A stretch of DNA of 64,000 nucleotides from Mycobacterium sp. GA-1199 (GTDB lineage: Bacteria > Actinomycetota > Actinomycetes > Mycobacteriales > Mycobacteriaceae). The position numbers were made by a program, and so were the translations under genes. The notes under the pieces were generated by a model, which made no database searches, was not told the DNA's origin, and saw nothing but the letters and a program-made list of their open reading frames with translations. Every line of letters starts with the position of its first letter. Positions within the stretch are counted from its first letter, which is position 1. Below are positions 39,699-48,015 of this stretch, one piece after another. The stretch covers positions 248,001 to 312,000 of the forward strand of contig NZ_LQIX01000023.1 in assembly GCF_001500045.1 (NCBI RefSeq). The letters run 5' to 3'.

Positions 39699-40384
39699 GA
39701 CGGGACCGCCCGGAACTGGACCCACAAGCCCGACGTCAGCAGCGCCGGGTTGTCTCGGTTGGTGTCCCACAGCACCGCTTGATCTTTCGAGGTGCGGCCG
39801 ATCAACTGCCAACCGCCGGGGGACTCGCGCGGGTAGACACCGCTGAACTCACCCGCCAGCCCGACGGCGCCCGCAGGCACCTTGGTCCTCGGCTCGGATC
39901 GCCGTGGCACCTCCAGGCGGCGGTCACCGCCGACCAGATAGGCGAAGCCCGGTGCGAAACCGCCGAACGCGACCCGCCACAGGCTGCCGGTGTGTGCGGC
40001 GACGACGTCGTCACGGCTCAGCCCCGTCAGCCGGGCCACCTCGTCGAGATCGGGCCCGTCGTAGACGACGTCGATGCTGAGGTCGGCGCGGCCGTCGGCC
40101 GGCGGTGTCAACTCCGCCTCCGGATCGGCGTCGATGCGTAAGCCGCCGAGACGCTGTCGCGTCGGCGCCTGGTACCGGGGACCCTCGAGTTTGACCAACA
40201 CGGTGCGGGCGGCAGCCACGATGTCGAGGACACCGGGCAGGTCGGCCCGTCGGATCGCATCGGTCCACGCCAGCACCTCGGCGGTGCTGGCGAACTCGAT
40301 CAACAGCGCCCGGTCCCCGTAATCGCGGATCGGGACGCCGTCGGCCCCTCGCACGTCACGTTCCCTCTCGGCTGTCACCGTCAT
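39695..40384 (-). CDS. pxpB: 5-oxoprolinase subunit B / KipI-like (Rv0264c type)
   Basis: A 229-residue allophanate hydrolase subunit 1 family protein (KipI/PxpB). Signature segments are [14 protein letters not shown], the GFAPGFAYL motif, [20 protein letters not shown] and [17 protein letters not shown]. Acts with PxpC on 5-oxoproline. The annotated ATG 40384 has GAGG only two bases upstream; GTG 40378, two codons later, has better spacing and may be the true start. A TTACTCATGGGTAA operator copy is centred about 18 bp upstream, suggesting tight repression together with fabG4/fadA2 and fadE5. Confidence 0.9.
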   Translation of the reverse strand: MTVTAERERDVRGADGVPIRDYGDRALLIEFASTAEVLAWTDAIRRADLPGVLDIVAAARTVLVKLEGPRYQAPTRQRLGGLRIDADPEAELTPPADGRADLSIDVVYDGPDLDEVARLTGLSRDDVVAAHTGSLWRVAFGGFAPGFAYLVGGDRRLEVPRRSEPRTKVPAGAVGLAGEFSGVYPRESPGGWQLIGRTSKDQAVLWDTNRDNPALLTSGLWVQFRAVPS

Positions 40385-40394
40385 ACCTCAAAAA

Positions 40395-40408
40395 TTACCC
40401 ATGAGTAG
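40395..40408. promoter_or_regulatory. Operator copy upstream of pxpB
   Basis: TTACCCATGAGTAG, reading CTACTCATGGGTAA on the gene's strand, 11 bp upstream of the pxpB ATG. It matches the fadE5 and fabG4/fadA2 sites at 11-12 of 14 positions. Its closeness to the start suggests steric repression. Confidence 0.5.
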
Positions 40409-40459
40409 CTTGCAATACGCCTGCTCTATACGGCTTGCCAGAGGAGTTTTAGCGGTGCC

Positions 40460-41161
40460 TCAAGCGGCGGGCCGATACGTCGGCTCGCGGCGCTTGATGA
40501 AGGCGATCACCCGGTACGTCACTGGCAGCACAACCACTTCCACCGCGGTCTTATAAACCCATCCAAGCGCCACGTAGATGGCGAAGTCGCGCCACGTGTT
40601 GATCCCGATGGCGGCCGCGGCGATGCTGCAGAACACCAGGGTGTCGGCGAACTCGCCGACGACCGTCGACCCGATCAACCGGGCCCACAGGTGCTTCTCG
40701 CCCACCCGGGCCTTGATCTTCACCACGACCCACGCGTTGAGCGTCTGCCCGACCAGGAACCCGGCCAGTCCCGCGATCACCAACAGGGTGAACGGTTTCA
40801 TCACGGCCTCGAACGCGGCCTGGTTGGTATAGAAGTCGGCTGGAGGCAGCACGGCGGTGAGCCAGAACGTGAACGCCGCCAGCGCCTCCATGACGAACGC
40901 GATGTAGATCGCGCGCCGGGTGGCCCTGAACCCGTACACCTCCGACAACACGTCGCCGATGACGTAGGTGAGTGGGAAGACGACGAAACCGCCGTCGGTG
41001 ATCAACGACCAATCCCCGATGATCGGGCCGAAGGCGATGCCCTTGGTCGCCGCCACGTTGGAGATCAGCACCAGTCCGGTGAAGACCGCGACCAGCGTTG
41101 GATAGTAGGCCGATCCCGTGGTCCCGAACCCGCGGTGTTCGGCCTCGGTGTCGGCTGTCAC
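40460..41161 (-). CDS. VUT-family queuosine precursor transporter (YhhQ-like)
   Basis: A 233-residue integral membrane protein of the DUF165/VUT family with about six helices. Typical sequences are VLISNVAATKGIAF, FPLTYVIGDVLSEVYGFRATRR, GFLVGQTLNAWVVVKIKAR and GSTVVGEFADTLVFCSIA. Characterised members import 7-deazaguanine precursors of queuosine. The start is GTG 41161. Twelve bases separate it from the end of fecB2, so it may belong to the yeiH-fecB2 transcript. Confidence 0.85.
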   Translation of the reverse strand: MTADTEAEHRGFGTTGSAYYPTLVAVFTGLVLISNVAATKGIAFGPIIGDWSLITDGGFVVFPLTYVIGDVLSEVYGFRATRRAIYIAFVMEALAAFTFWLTAVLPPADFYTNQAAFEAVMKPFTLLVIAGLAGFLVGQTLNAWVVVKIKARVGEKHLWARLIGSTVVGEFADTLVFCSIAAAAIGINTWRDFAIYVALGWVYKTAVEVVVLPVTYRVIAFIKRREPTYRPAA

Positions 41162-41173
41162 CGCGCAATCTTC

Positions 41174-42091
41174 TCAGGCCAGCGCTTGGGCGATGCGCGG
41201 CGGCAGTTGATCGGCCACCAGGGGATAGGACAGCGGTGAGGCGAACGCGATCGCGCCCGCGAGTTCCTTGCCGGTGAAGATGTTCGCCGTGCCGCGCTCG
41301 GCGATCTTCGGGTCGGCCAGCAGCGCCGCCTGTTCTTCGTCGGACTCCGTCGCCCAGATCAGCACGTCGGCGTCGAGACCGCCGGCGACGCTCAGGCCCA
41401 TCGCGGTGAGGAACTCGGCGCGCCATGCGGGCGCCAGCGCTCGGGGTTCACCTCCGGACAGATGACCCTGCAGCAGCGCCGCCGTCCTGCCCGCGAAACC
41501 GGGATTACTTTCGGCGACAGCGATGAACCTGTCGCCGACGCCGACGATGAGCGCTTGCATCTCGTCGTGTTTGAACACCGCCTGCCCGATGGTGGTGGCC
41601 TGTTGTTTCCACGGCTCGAAAAACGCGTCGGCGCCCGATTGCGCGACGGTCGGTGCGATCTCCGACAGCGTCGTGTAGGTGTCCGAGTCGAGTCCGGCGT
41701 TGGTGGCGACGATGAGGTCGGGGTTGAGTGCGGCGATTTGGTCGACCTGGATGCCCTCGGCGAGGCTGAGCACGGCTGGTTGCGCGGAGCCGAGTTTCGG
41801 TCGAGCCCAGGGCCATACCGCGAACGGTTCGCCACCGAACCATTCGGTCACCGCCACGGGTACGACGCCGAGCGCGAGGAGGTCGTCCTGTCCGGTCAGT
41901 CCGGCGCTGACCACCCGCGTGGGCGGTGCCGGGATCTTGGTCTCGCCGAAGGCGTGCTTGACGGTGACCGAGCCGTCCTTGGCCACGGTGCCCGGCTTGT
42001 CCGAACCGCATCCGGCTGCGAATCCCGCGGTGGCGAGCGCCGCGCCCGCGCTCACCGTCAGGAACCCTCGCCGAGTCAGCCCCGTGGCCAC
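41174..42091 (-). CDS. fecB2: Tat-exported iron-siderophore-binding lipoprotein (FecB2, Rv0265c type)
   Basis: A 305-residue ABC-type substrate-binding lipoprotein of the FecB/FhuD helical-backbone family. The signal peptide has a twin-arginine motif (TRRGFLTVSAGAA) and a lipobox FAAGC with the lipidated Cys at residue 28. The two lobes contain TRVVSAGLTGQDDLLALGVVPVAV and IQVDQIAALNPDLIVATNAG, typical of periplasmic Fe-siderophore or haem binding. No permease or ATPase is adjacent. The start is GTG 42091, 13 bp after the yeiH stop. In M. tuberculosis FecB2 has been linked to haem and siderophore iron use. Confidence 0.88.
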   Translation of the reverse strand: MATGLTRRGFLTVSAGAALATAGFAAGCGSDKPGTVAKDGSVTVKHAFGETKIPAPPTRVVSAGLTGQDDLLALGVVPVAVTEWFGGEPFAVWPWARPKLGSAQPAVLSLAEGIQVDQIAALNPDLIVATNAGLDSDTYTTLSEIAPTVAQSGADAFFEPWKQQATTIGQAVFKHDEMQALIVGVGDRFIAVAESNPGFAGRTAALLQGHLSGGEPRALAPAWRAEFLTAMGLSVAGGLDADVLIWATESDEEQAALLADPKIAERGTANIFTGKELAGAIAFASPLSYPLVADQLPPRIAQALA

Positions 42092-42104
42092 CCGGCGAGC
42101 GTAG

Positions 42105-43217
42105 CTAACCGACCTGGAAGTTCCCGAACAACACGGCGGCCAGTCCGAGGGCCACGACGATGTTCACCACGGTCGCCGACGCGAACAACGCGATCGGGCG
42201 CCATCCGGCCTCCCTGAGTCCCTTGAGCGAGAACTCCAGGCCGATCGCGACGAACGCGAAGATCAGAAACCACGTCCGGAGATCGTTGACGGTGCTGATC
42301 GCCGATTTGTCGCCGCCCCATGCCAGATACAGGGTGCCGACGATCGACGCGGCGATGAAGCCGAGCACGAACTTCGGAAAGCGCTCCCAGAACTGCCCGA
42401 GCGACGGCCGGGCCTCTGCCGCCGATCGCCGTTCGACTTTCAGCGCGAAGTAGGCGGTGAGCGCGATGGCGACCACCCCGATCAGCGCGTTCTGCGTGGT
42501 CTTGACGATCGTCGCGATCTGCAGCGCGTCCTCGCCGGCGATGGCGCCGGATGCGGCGACGGCGGCGGTGGTGTCGATGTTGCCGCCGATCCAGGCGCCG
42601 GCCACCGCGTCGGAGAGGTTGAAAACGTCTGCCAGCCATGGCAACACGAAGATCGACGGTAGCGCGAACGCGATCACCAGGGACGCCGCGTAGGCGAGTT
42701 GCTCGCGCTTGGCCTGCACGGCGCCGGCCGCAGCGATGGCTGCGCTCACCCCGCAGATCGACACCGCCGATGCGAGCAGTGCCCGCAGTTTGTCCTCCAG
42801 GCGCAGCACTCCGCCCAGCCACCAGGTGAAGCCGAACACGATCGAGATCAGCAGCAGCGCCTGGACGATCGCCGGGCCCGCCGCGGTGACGAGCACCTTG
42901 AGGTTGATCGACGCGCCGAGCAGCACCAGGCCGGTCTTGATGAAGAACTCGGTGCGGAAGCCGCGCGCCAGTGCGTCGCGCAGGGCCAGGCGTGACAGCA
43001 CGAAGTTGCCCAGTAGGCCCAAAGCGATGGCGTACACCGGGAACTCGATAAATTTCGCGACGCGCTCGAACGCGGTGTCGTCGGCCCACTGCGGCACCTG
43101 CGCTTCCAGGTAACGCGTGACGACGCCCAGCGCAAGCACCACGAGCACTCCGGCGACGGCATAGCGGACCCCGGAGGTCTGCTGCTTCGGAGCGGTCGTA
43201 GTCGTCTGTTCGGTCAC
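42105..43217 (-). CDS. YeiH/UPF0324-family putative sulfate exporter
   Basis: A 370-residue permease with about ten transmembrane helices. Family motifs: FPVYAIALGLLGNFVLS, TEFFIKTGLVLLGASINLKVL, SAVSICGVSAAIAAAGAV, GAWIGGNIDTTAAVAASGAI and KTTQNALIGVVAIALT. The family is annotated as a putative sulfate exporter; transport has not been shown for this branch. The GTG start (43217) overlaps by four bases (GTGA) the stop of a 29-codon ORF that encodes one hydrophobic helix, so the two are translationally coupled. Confidence 0.85.
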   Translation of the reverse strand: MTEQTTTTAPKQQTSGVRYAVAGVLVVLALGVVTRYLEAQVPQWADDTAFERVAKFIEFPVYAIALGLLGNFVLSRLALRDALARGFRTEFFIKTGLVLLGASINLKVLVTAAGPAIVQALLLISIVFGFTWWLGGVLRLEDKLRALLASAVSICGVSAAIAAAGAVQAKREQLAYAASLVIAFALPSIFVLPWLADVFNLSDAVAGAWIGGNIDTTAAVAASGAIAGEDALQIATIVKTTQNALIGVVAIALTAYFALKVERRSAAEARPSLGQFWERFPKFVLGFIAASIVGTLYLAWGGDKSAISTVNDLRTWFLIFAFVAIGLEFSLKGLREAGWRPIALFASATVVNIVVALGLAAVLFGNFQVG

Positions 43218-43303
43218 GGGATCACGCTGCCCGGGATCGCGCCCACCAGGACGAGCGCGAGCAGCGAAAGGCCGACAATGACGGCGAGCCAGTCCTCGTT
43301 CAT
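43214..43303 (-). CDS. 29-residue single-helix membrane microprotein
   Basis: ATG 43303 to TGA 43214 encodes MNEDWLAVIVGLSLLALVLV followed by GAIPGSVIP: one transmembrane helix and a short tail. The stop overlaps the yeiH GTG start (GTGA). No good Shine-Dalgarno is seen, so initiation may be leaderless or weak. The W-L-A-V-I-x-G-L pattern resembles the first helix of some longer YeiH-like permeases as I remember them, so this may be a split-off helix acting with YeiH. Confidence 0.5.
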   Translation of the reverse strand: MNEDWLAVIVGLSLLALVLVGAIPGSVIP

Positions 43304-43384
43304 GCGCGGACCGTACGTCGGACCCTGCGCGCGGGCATCCGTTGCGATCAGCGCGAATCGAACCTCACCGGATGACGGTGGTGC

Positions 43385-44194
43385 TCAGGAGCGCGACAGC
43401 TTCTTGTTCGCGTAACGGGTCAGCCAGCCCGGCGAGAACCGCGAGGCCAACGTCATCACCTTGGTCTGCGTTCCGACCGGGAAGTGCACTTGATGGATGG
43501 CGCGCCGAAGCCTCGACGGTTCCACGGCCTCGACGATCGCATCGGCGATGTCCTGGGCGGTCAGCCGGATGCCGAGGGATTCCGTGGTGCCGGTTTTGAC
43601 GTCGTGGGTCATCGCGGTCTGCACGTACAGCGGCCACATCGCGATGACGCGAATGCCGTATCGGTTCCACTCGATGTCGAGCGCCTCGGTGATCCCGCGG
43701 ACGAAGAACTTCGTGGCGCTGTAGTTGGCCAGCTCGGCCTGACCGTAGATCGCCGACGCGGAGGAAAGGTTCACGACGACCGAGTTCGGGGTCTTGCGCA
43801 GGTAGGGGAACGCCGCATACAGGCCGTTGACGACACCCTTGGCGTTGATGTCGATCTCCCTGTGGTGGCCGGCGATGTCCATCTCCTCGAAGCGTCCGGC
43901 CCGCAGGATTCCCGCGTTGTTGATCATCACGTCGAGCCGGTCACCGGCGGCCTCGGCGAACTCCCGCACCCGCGTGGCCATCTCGTCGGGATCGGTGACG
44001 TCGAGGTGGCCGGTGTGCGCGACACCGCCCAGCTGCTCGATGTCGTCGGCCAGCGATTTCAGTCCGACTTCGTCGATGTCGTAGCCGCCGACGACGAATC
44101 CGTCGCGGGCGAATGTCAGCGCCGTGGCGCGCCCGATACCGGCGGCGGCTCCAGTGATGAAAACGGACTTACCTGAGGTGGAGGGTTTCGTCAT
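43385..44194 (-). CDS. Short-chain dehydrogenase/reductase
   Basis: A classical SDR, 269 residues. Nucleotide loop TGAAAGIG (about 14-21), DVT and NNAG (INNAGILRAG) motifs, catalytic Ser in NLSSASAIYG and YxxxK in YSATKFF. The Asp in GGYDIDE after the second strand favours NAD(H). The C-terminal tail with FPVGTQTKVMTLASRFSPGWL is a lipid- or membrane-binding type extension found in many mycobacterial SDRs. The start is ATG 44194 with AAGAGG close upstream; GTG 44197 is an alternative. Substrate unknown. Confidence 0.85.
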   Translation of the reverse strand: MTKPSTSGKSVFITGAAAGIGRATALTFARDGFVVGGYDIDEVGLKSLADDIEQLGGVAHTGHLDVTDPDEMATRVREFAEAAGDRLDVMINNAGILRAGRFEEMDIAGHHREIDINAKGVVNGLYAAFPYLRKTPNSVVVNLSSASAIYGQAELANYSATKFFVRGITEALDIEWNRYGIRVIAMWPLYVQTAMTHDVKTGTTESLGIRLTAQDIADAIVEAVEPSRLRRAIHQVHFPVGTQTKVMTLASRFSPGWLTRYANKKLSRS

Positions 44195-44240
44195 CACCTC
44201 TTCATACCCGTTTCCACGACCGCGACATCAGGCGATTGCG

Positions 44241-44840
44241 TCAGGCCAAGGCCAATGACAGGCCGAGTCCGATCATCGCGGCCGCGATCACGCCGTCGAG
44301 GACGCGCCACGTCGTCGGCGTCGCGAATAGCCCGGCCAACCGGCGCGCGCCCAGCCCCAGGGTGAAGAACCAGACCGCACTGGCGGTAACCGCGCCGACA
44401 CCGAACAGCCAGCGTCCGTCGCGGTGTTCGTTGGCCAGCGCGCCGAGCAGCACCACGGTGTCGAGATAGACGTGCGGGTTCAACCAGGTCAGCGCGAGGC
44501 AGGTGAGGAGTACCTCGAGCAGGCGCGCCGACCCTTCCTCGGAGGGGGTCAGCGCGGAGGGGCGCAGGGCGCGTCGCGCCGCGAGGATTCCGTAGCCGAT
44601 GAGGAACGCCGCCCCGCCGAACCTGGCCACGTCGACCGCGCCGGGATGCGCGCCGATAACCGCCCCCAACCCGGCGATCCCCGCGGCGATCAGCACGACG
44701 TCGGACACCGTGCACACCGCAGCGACCGCCAGCACATGCTCGCGGCGAATTCCCTGGCGCAGCACGAAGGCGTTCTGTGCGCCGATCACGGCGATCAGCG
44801 CCAACGAGGCCAGGAAACCCACCAGCAGCGGAGACGTCAC
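44241..44840 (-). CDS. lysE: LysE/ArgO-family amino-acid exporter
   Basis: A 199-residue exporter of basic amino acids (Rv1986 type) with about six helices. Motifs: [29 protein letters not shown] (the IGAQN/FVLRQG signature), [16 protein letters not shown] and [19 protein letters not shown] 44840 starts at the family N-terminus; the 18 residues of open frame before it lie in the operator region. It is divergent from a LysR-type regulator, the standard lysE-lysG arrangement. Expression would be induced by high lysine or arginine. Confidence 0.88.
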   Translation of the reverse strand: MTSPLLVGFLASLALIAVIGAQNAFVLRQGIRREHVLAVAAVCTVSDVVLIAAGIAGLGAVIGAHPGAVDVARFGGAAFLIGYGILAARRALRPSALTPSEEGSARLLEVLLTCLALTWLNPHVYLDTVVLLGALANEHRDGRWLFGVGAVTASAVWFFTLGLGARRLAGLFATPTTWRVLDGVIAAAMIGLGLSLALA

Positions 44841-44876
44841 GCCCCCGACGCTAGGACCGGGGCGGGCATCAGTACA

Positions 44877-44912
44877 GCTAATGATTCTGTACAAGCATTA
44901 GCATTACTAATG
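44877..44912. promoter_or_regulatory. LysR-type operators between lysE and its regulator
   Basis: GCTAATG (44877-44883) and CATTAGC (44896-44902) form a perfect 7-bp inverted repeat with a 12-bp spacer, of the T-N11-A type bound by LysR proteins. It is followed at once by CATTACTAATG (44902-44912), a second palindrome that touches the regulator's GTG start. Together they fit activation of lysE and autorepression. Confidence 0.75.
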
Positions 44913-45796
44913 TGACGGTCGACGCTGCGCAGCTGGCGGCGTTCGCCGCGGTGATCGAGCACGGTTCGTTCGACGCGGCGGCGGCGCGGCTGCACGTCAC
45001 GCCGTCGGCGGTCAGCCAGCGCATCAAGGCGCTCGAACAGCGGATCGGCCAGGTGCTGGTCGTACGTGAAAAGCCTTGCACCGCAACCGCAGCCGGCATC
45101 CCGCTGATACGCCTGGCGGCGCAGACGGCGCTGCTGGAGGCCGAGGCGCTCGCGGAGATGGGCGGCGGACATGACGCCGTTCCGCGAATCGCCATCGCGG
45201 TCAACGCAGATTCGATGGCCACGTGGTTCACCGAGGTGTTTGCCGCCCTGGACGACGTGCTGTTCGACATCCGCATCGAGGACCAGGACCACTCGGCGCG
45301 TCTGCTGCGCGAAGGCGTGGTGATGGGTGCGGTGACAACCGAGCGCGCGCCGGTGTCGGGTTGCCGGGAGCAGCATCTGGGGGTGATGCGCTATGTCCCG
45401 GTGGCCAGTCCGGAGTACCGCGCCCGGTATCTGTCGGACGGCTTCACCGCGGCGGCGGCCGGTCGGGCGCCGTCGCTGGCGTGGAATCGTGACGATGCCC
45501 TTCAGGACATGTTGGTGCGCAAGGTGTTTCGACGCGACATTTCCCGTCCACAGCATTTCGTGCCGACCGCGGAGGGCTTCGGAGCTGCGGTCGAGGCCGG
45601 CTTGGGGTGGGGCATGTTCCCCGAGGCGCTGGCCCGTCCGCGACTGGACGACGGATCGTTTGTGCGGATCGCGAGGGCGCATCTCGATGTCCCGCTGTTC
45701 TGGCAGTGCTGGAAGTTGGACAGCCCGGTCGTCGGCCGTGTCACCCGCGCGGTCACTGCTGCGGCGGGCGTACTCGCACCTCGTCGCCGGCGCTGA
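44912..45796 (+). CDS. lysG: LysR-type regulator of lysE (LysG/ArgP, Rv1985c type)
   Basis: A 294-residue LysR-family regulator. The N-terminal winged helix (AAQLAAFAAVIEHGSFDAAA, HVTPSAVSQRIKALEQRIGQ) and ligand domain (RIAIAVNADSMATWFTEVF) are those of ArgP/LysG, which respond to lysine or arginine. It starts at GTG 44912, inside the operator palindrome, so the transcript is leaderless or very short-leadered. Its 3' end overlaps the converging MOSC gene by 44 bp. Confidence 0.88.
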   Translation: MTVDAAQLAAFAAVIEHGSFDAAAARLHVTPSAVSQRIKALEQRIGQVLVVREKPCTATAAGIPLIRLAAQTALLEAEALAEMGGGHDAVPRIAIAVNADSMATWFTEVFAALDDVLFDIRIEDQDHSARLLREGVVMGAVTTERAPVSGCREQHLGVMRYVPVASPEYRARYLSDGFTAAAAGRAPSLAWNRDDALQDMLVRKVFRRDISRPQHFVPTAEGFGAAVEAGLGWGMFPEALARPRLDDGSFVRIARAHLDVPLFWQCWKLDSPVVGRVTRAVTAAAGVLAPRRRR

Positions 45797-46571
45797 CGGT
45801 GCCGACGGCGACAACTTCGGCGTACACCCCCGCGCATGGGAGCTTCCCTCCTCCGGGAACCTCGACGCGATTGTGCTCCAGCAGGTACCGCACCGCATCC
45901 GGGAGTCGCTCGGTTGCACCATGTTTGAGTGTCGGAACCGCGCAGCGCGGGGTTGGGAGAGTGACGCGCAGCGTGACCTCGCCGAGTTCGATCTCGGCTC
46001 CCACCCATTCGTTCTCGACGAAGGGCTCAGACCCGACGTCGATGACGACGTTGGGCCGGTACCGCAGTGCCTCGGATATGCCCACTCCGATCGCGTCGAG
46101 CGTGGCCGTGGTGATCAGATGCACCGGGGAGTGGTCGACGAATGCGCCGCCGGGTGCGCCCTGCCCGAGTTCGAGCAGCACCGGATCGAACTCGGCGTCG
46201 ATCCCGTGCTCGAGCACCTCCAGTGGGTCGGACCGCTCGAGAACCACGCCGGCAGCCCGCTCGTCGGCGATATGCACTGTGCGCCCCAGCAATTCGGACA
46301 GCGGGGCGGCAGCCTCGGTGACCGGCACGCTGCGCCCGTCGGGCAAGGTGACGGTGACGCCACCGTCCTCGCTGGTGATCGACGCGCACTGCAGCAGTGC
46401 GCTCCACCGCCTCGGGTGCTTCGCGGTGGCGACGCGCCCGGTCTCCTCGTCGATGAGGGCGTACCGGCGGTCACCGTCGACGCCCAGGGGCCCGATCCGA
46501 ACCCGGTCGCGTACTTCTCCGAGCATCGATTTCACCGGGTAGCGCTGCAGCGCGGCCACGCGTCCGGTCAT
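45753..46571 (-). CDS. MOSC domain-containing protein
   Basis: A 272-residue protein with an N-terminal MOSC beta-barrel (RVAALQRYPVKSMLGEVRDR, GPLGVDGDRRYALIDEETGR) and the C-terminal MOSC domain containing LPTPRCAVPTLKH, whose Cys is the conserved sulfur/Mo-cofactor residue. Such proteins bind sulfurated molybdenum cofactor and reduce N-hydroxylated compounds (mARC/YiiM-like). I start at ATG 46571; TTG 46580 would overlap the STAS stop. The 3' end overlaps the LysR gene by 44 bp in a convergent arrangement. Confidence 0.85.
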   Translation of the reverse strand: MTGRVAALQRYPVKSMLGEVRDRVRIGPLGVDGDRRYALIDEETGRVATAKHPRRWSALLQCASITSEDGGVTVTLPDGRSVPVTEAAAPLSELLGRTVHIADERAAGVVLERSDPLEVLEHGIDAEFDPVLLELGQGAPGGAFVDHSPVHLITTATLDAIGVGISEALRYRPNVVIDVGSEPFVENEWVGAEIELGEVTLRVTLPTPRCAVPTLKHGATERLPDAVRYLLEHNRVEVPGGGKLPCAGVYAEVVAVGTVSAGDEVRVRPPQQ

Positions 46572-46576
46572 GTCGG

Positions 46577-46933
46577 TCAACCGATCTCGATTTCGTCTGG
46601 GTGTGGGGGAGCGGTGGCCTCACCCGAGGTGAAATGTTCGAGCAGGCCCGTTATCTCCAAGACGCGGTCGAGCTGCGGCGGCCGGTTGTCGAGGTGCAGC
46701 ACGGCACCGCTGCGTGCCGCCTCCCGGTGGATCACCAGCAGTGCCGACAGTCCCGTGGAGTCGAAGAACCCCAGCTCGGTGCAGTCGAGGCGCAGTTCTT
46801 TCACGCCGACGTCGGTGGACAGCAGATCGGAAACGACGTCCATCAGGGGTGCGGTATGTCCGTAGTCGAGGTCGCCGGCGAGGTGAATGCGTGCCGTCGG
46901 AGGCGTGACGTCGGTCTTCAGGGTGAGTTTCAT
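46577..46933 (-). CDS. STAS domain protein (anti-anti-sigma factor type)
   Basis: A 118-residue stand-alone STAS domain like SpoIIAA/RsbV. Core: ARIHLAGDLDYGHTAPLMDV, then ELRLDCTELGFFDSTGLSAL, where the Ser in DSTG is the predicted phosphorylation site for an RsbW-type kinase and the target of the upstream PP2C phosphatase. ATG 46933 overlaps the B12-protein stop (ATGA). The larger open frame to 47950 is a shadow of the B12 gene. No kinase or sigma gene is adjacent, so the partner is encoded elsewhere. Confidence 0.87.
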   Translation of the reverse strand: MKLTLKTDVTPPTARIHLAGDLDYGHTAPLMDVVSDLLSTDVGVKELRLDCTELGFFDSTGLSALLVIHREAARSGAVLHLDNRPPQLDRVLEITGLLEHFTSGEATAPPHPDEIEIG

Positions 46934-48015
46934 TGGGTCGGTGTGGTGTCGGGGGTCAGGGCGGTACGCGCAGCGACCAGGTGACGCTGAGCTCGTGGAA
47001 AGTCTTGCAGCTGGGCGGACAGCAGCTCCAGTGCGGGGATCAGCGACGTCGCCGGTACGTCGCGGGAGCTGAGCACCTCGGCCGTCCACACGATGAAGCC
47101 GGTGAACAGCTCGGGGTCGTCGATGTAGAGGGCGGTCGCGAGGAAGTCGACGATGTGGGCGATGTCCTCGGTGGTGTGGTCGCGTTGCGCTTCGCTGTAG
47201 TCCCGCATCGCGGGGAAACGGTTTCCCAACTCGGCGACGGTGAACTTGACCAGCTGCGGTTTGGCCGTGCTGACCATCGAGTACTCCTGGTCGGCCAGGT
47301 GCGGCAGTTCGTCGGCGGCTTGCCGGTTCGGCGTGAGGCGATGCCGGCCGACGCCTGCGCGCAGGCACTGCGCGGCGGCGCGGGCATCGGGTGCCCAGGC
47401 GTCGGCACCCAAGAGTTGCGCGTACCGGCCGTCCGGTCCGAACGCCGCACCGCCGACGAGCACGGAGACGCCTGCGGCCTGGCACGCACTGATCGCGGCG
47501 TGCGCTGTGGGTAGACGGGTCGGGATCGAGCACGACAGCGCGACCGCGTCGGGCGCGTGCTGATGCAGGTGCGCGACCAGGTGGGGCGTCGGCACCTGCG
47601 CACCGAGGAAGTCCACCCGCCAGCCGCGTAGACGCAGAACCTCGGCGAGCAGCCGCGCGGGTAGCGCGTGCCATTCGCCGTCCACGCAGGCCACGGTGAC
47701 GCGCCCGGCCTCGTCGGGGGATCCGGCGGCCGGGTGCTGCGACAAAGCCGCGATGACGCGATCGTTGATCGCGGTCGCCGCGTGCTCCTGCGCAACGGTG
47801 ATCCGGTTGGCCGCCCACTCCGTGCCGACCCTGCGTTGGACGGGCGCGATCACCTCGAGCAGCGCGTCCTCGGGCGTCATGCCCGAGTCCACAGCGGCGA
47901 AGACGGCGGTGACCGCGGCCTGCTCGTCGGCGTCGAGCGCTGCTTCCCACAGACGCTCGCGCACCGCTGCGGAATCGGTCGCGGTTACTCCCGCGCCGAT
48001 GTCCGATCCGCTCAC
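46930..48015 (-). CDS. Cobalamin-binding protein with CarH-like photoreceptor motif
   Basis: A 361-residue protein. Residues 18-95 form a four-helix B12-capping domain with Trp67-x9-Glu77-His78 (WAANRITVAQEH), the motif of CarH adenosylcobalamin photoreceptors. Residues 105-225 are a B12-binding Rossmann domain with a candidate lower axial ligand His116 in EWHALP (ExHxxP where ExHxxG is usual) and SCSIPTRLP near 161. Residues 250-350 are helical and unrecognised (FTVAELGNRFPAMRDYSEAQ). There is no MerR DNA-binding domain. Coupled by ATGA overlaps to the phosphatase upstream and the STAS gene downstream, so it probably senses light or B12 and steers that module. Confidence 0.82.
   Translation of the reverse strand: MSGSDIGAGVTATDSAAVRERLWEAALDADEQAAVTAVFAAVDSGMTPEDALLEVIAPVQRRVGTEWAANRITVAQEHAATAINDRVIAALSQHPAAGSPDEAGRVTVACVDGEWHALPARLLAEVLRLRGWRVDFLGAQVPTPHLVAHLHQHAPDAVALSCSIPTRLPTAHAAISACQAAGVSVLVGGAAFGPDGRYAQLLGADAWAPDARAAAQCLRAGVGRHRLTPNRQAADELPHLADQEYSMVSTAKPQLVKFTVAELGNRFPAMRDYSEAQRDHTTEDIAHIVDFLATALYIDDPELFTGFIVWTAEVLSSRDVPATSLIPALELLSAQLQDFPRAQRHLVAARTALTPDTTPTQ

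Noticed and set aside
46577..47950. 457-residue open frame on the minus strand
   Set aside because: Its upstream part is a low-complexity Arg/Gly-rich shadow of the B12-protein gene; only the last 118 codons (the STAS protein) are real.
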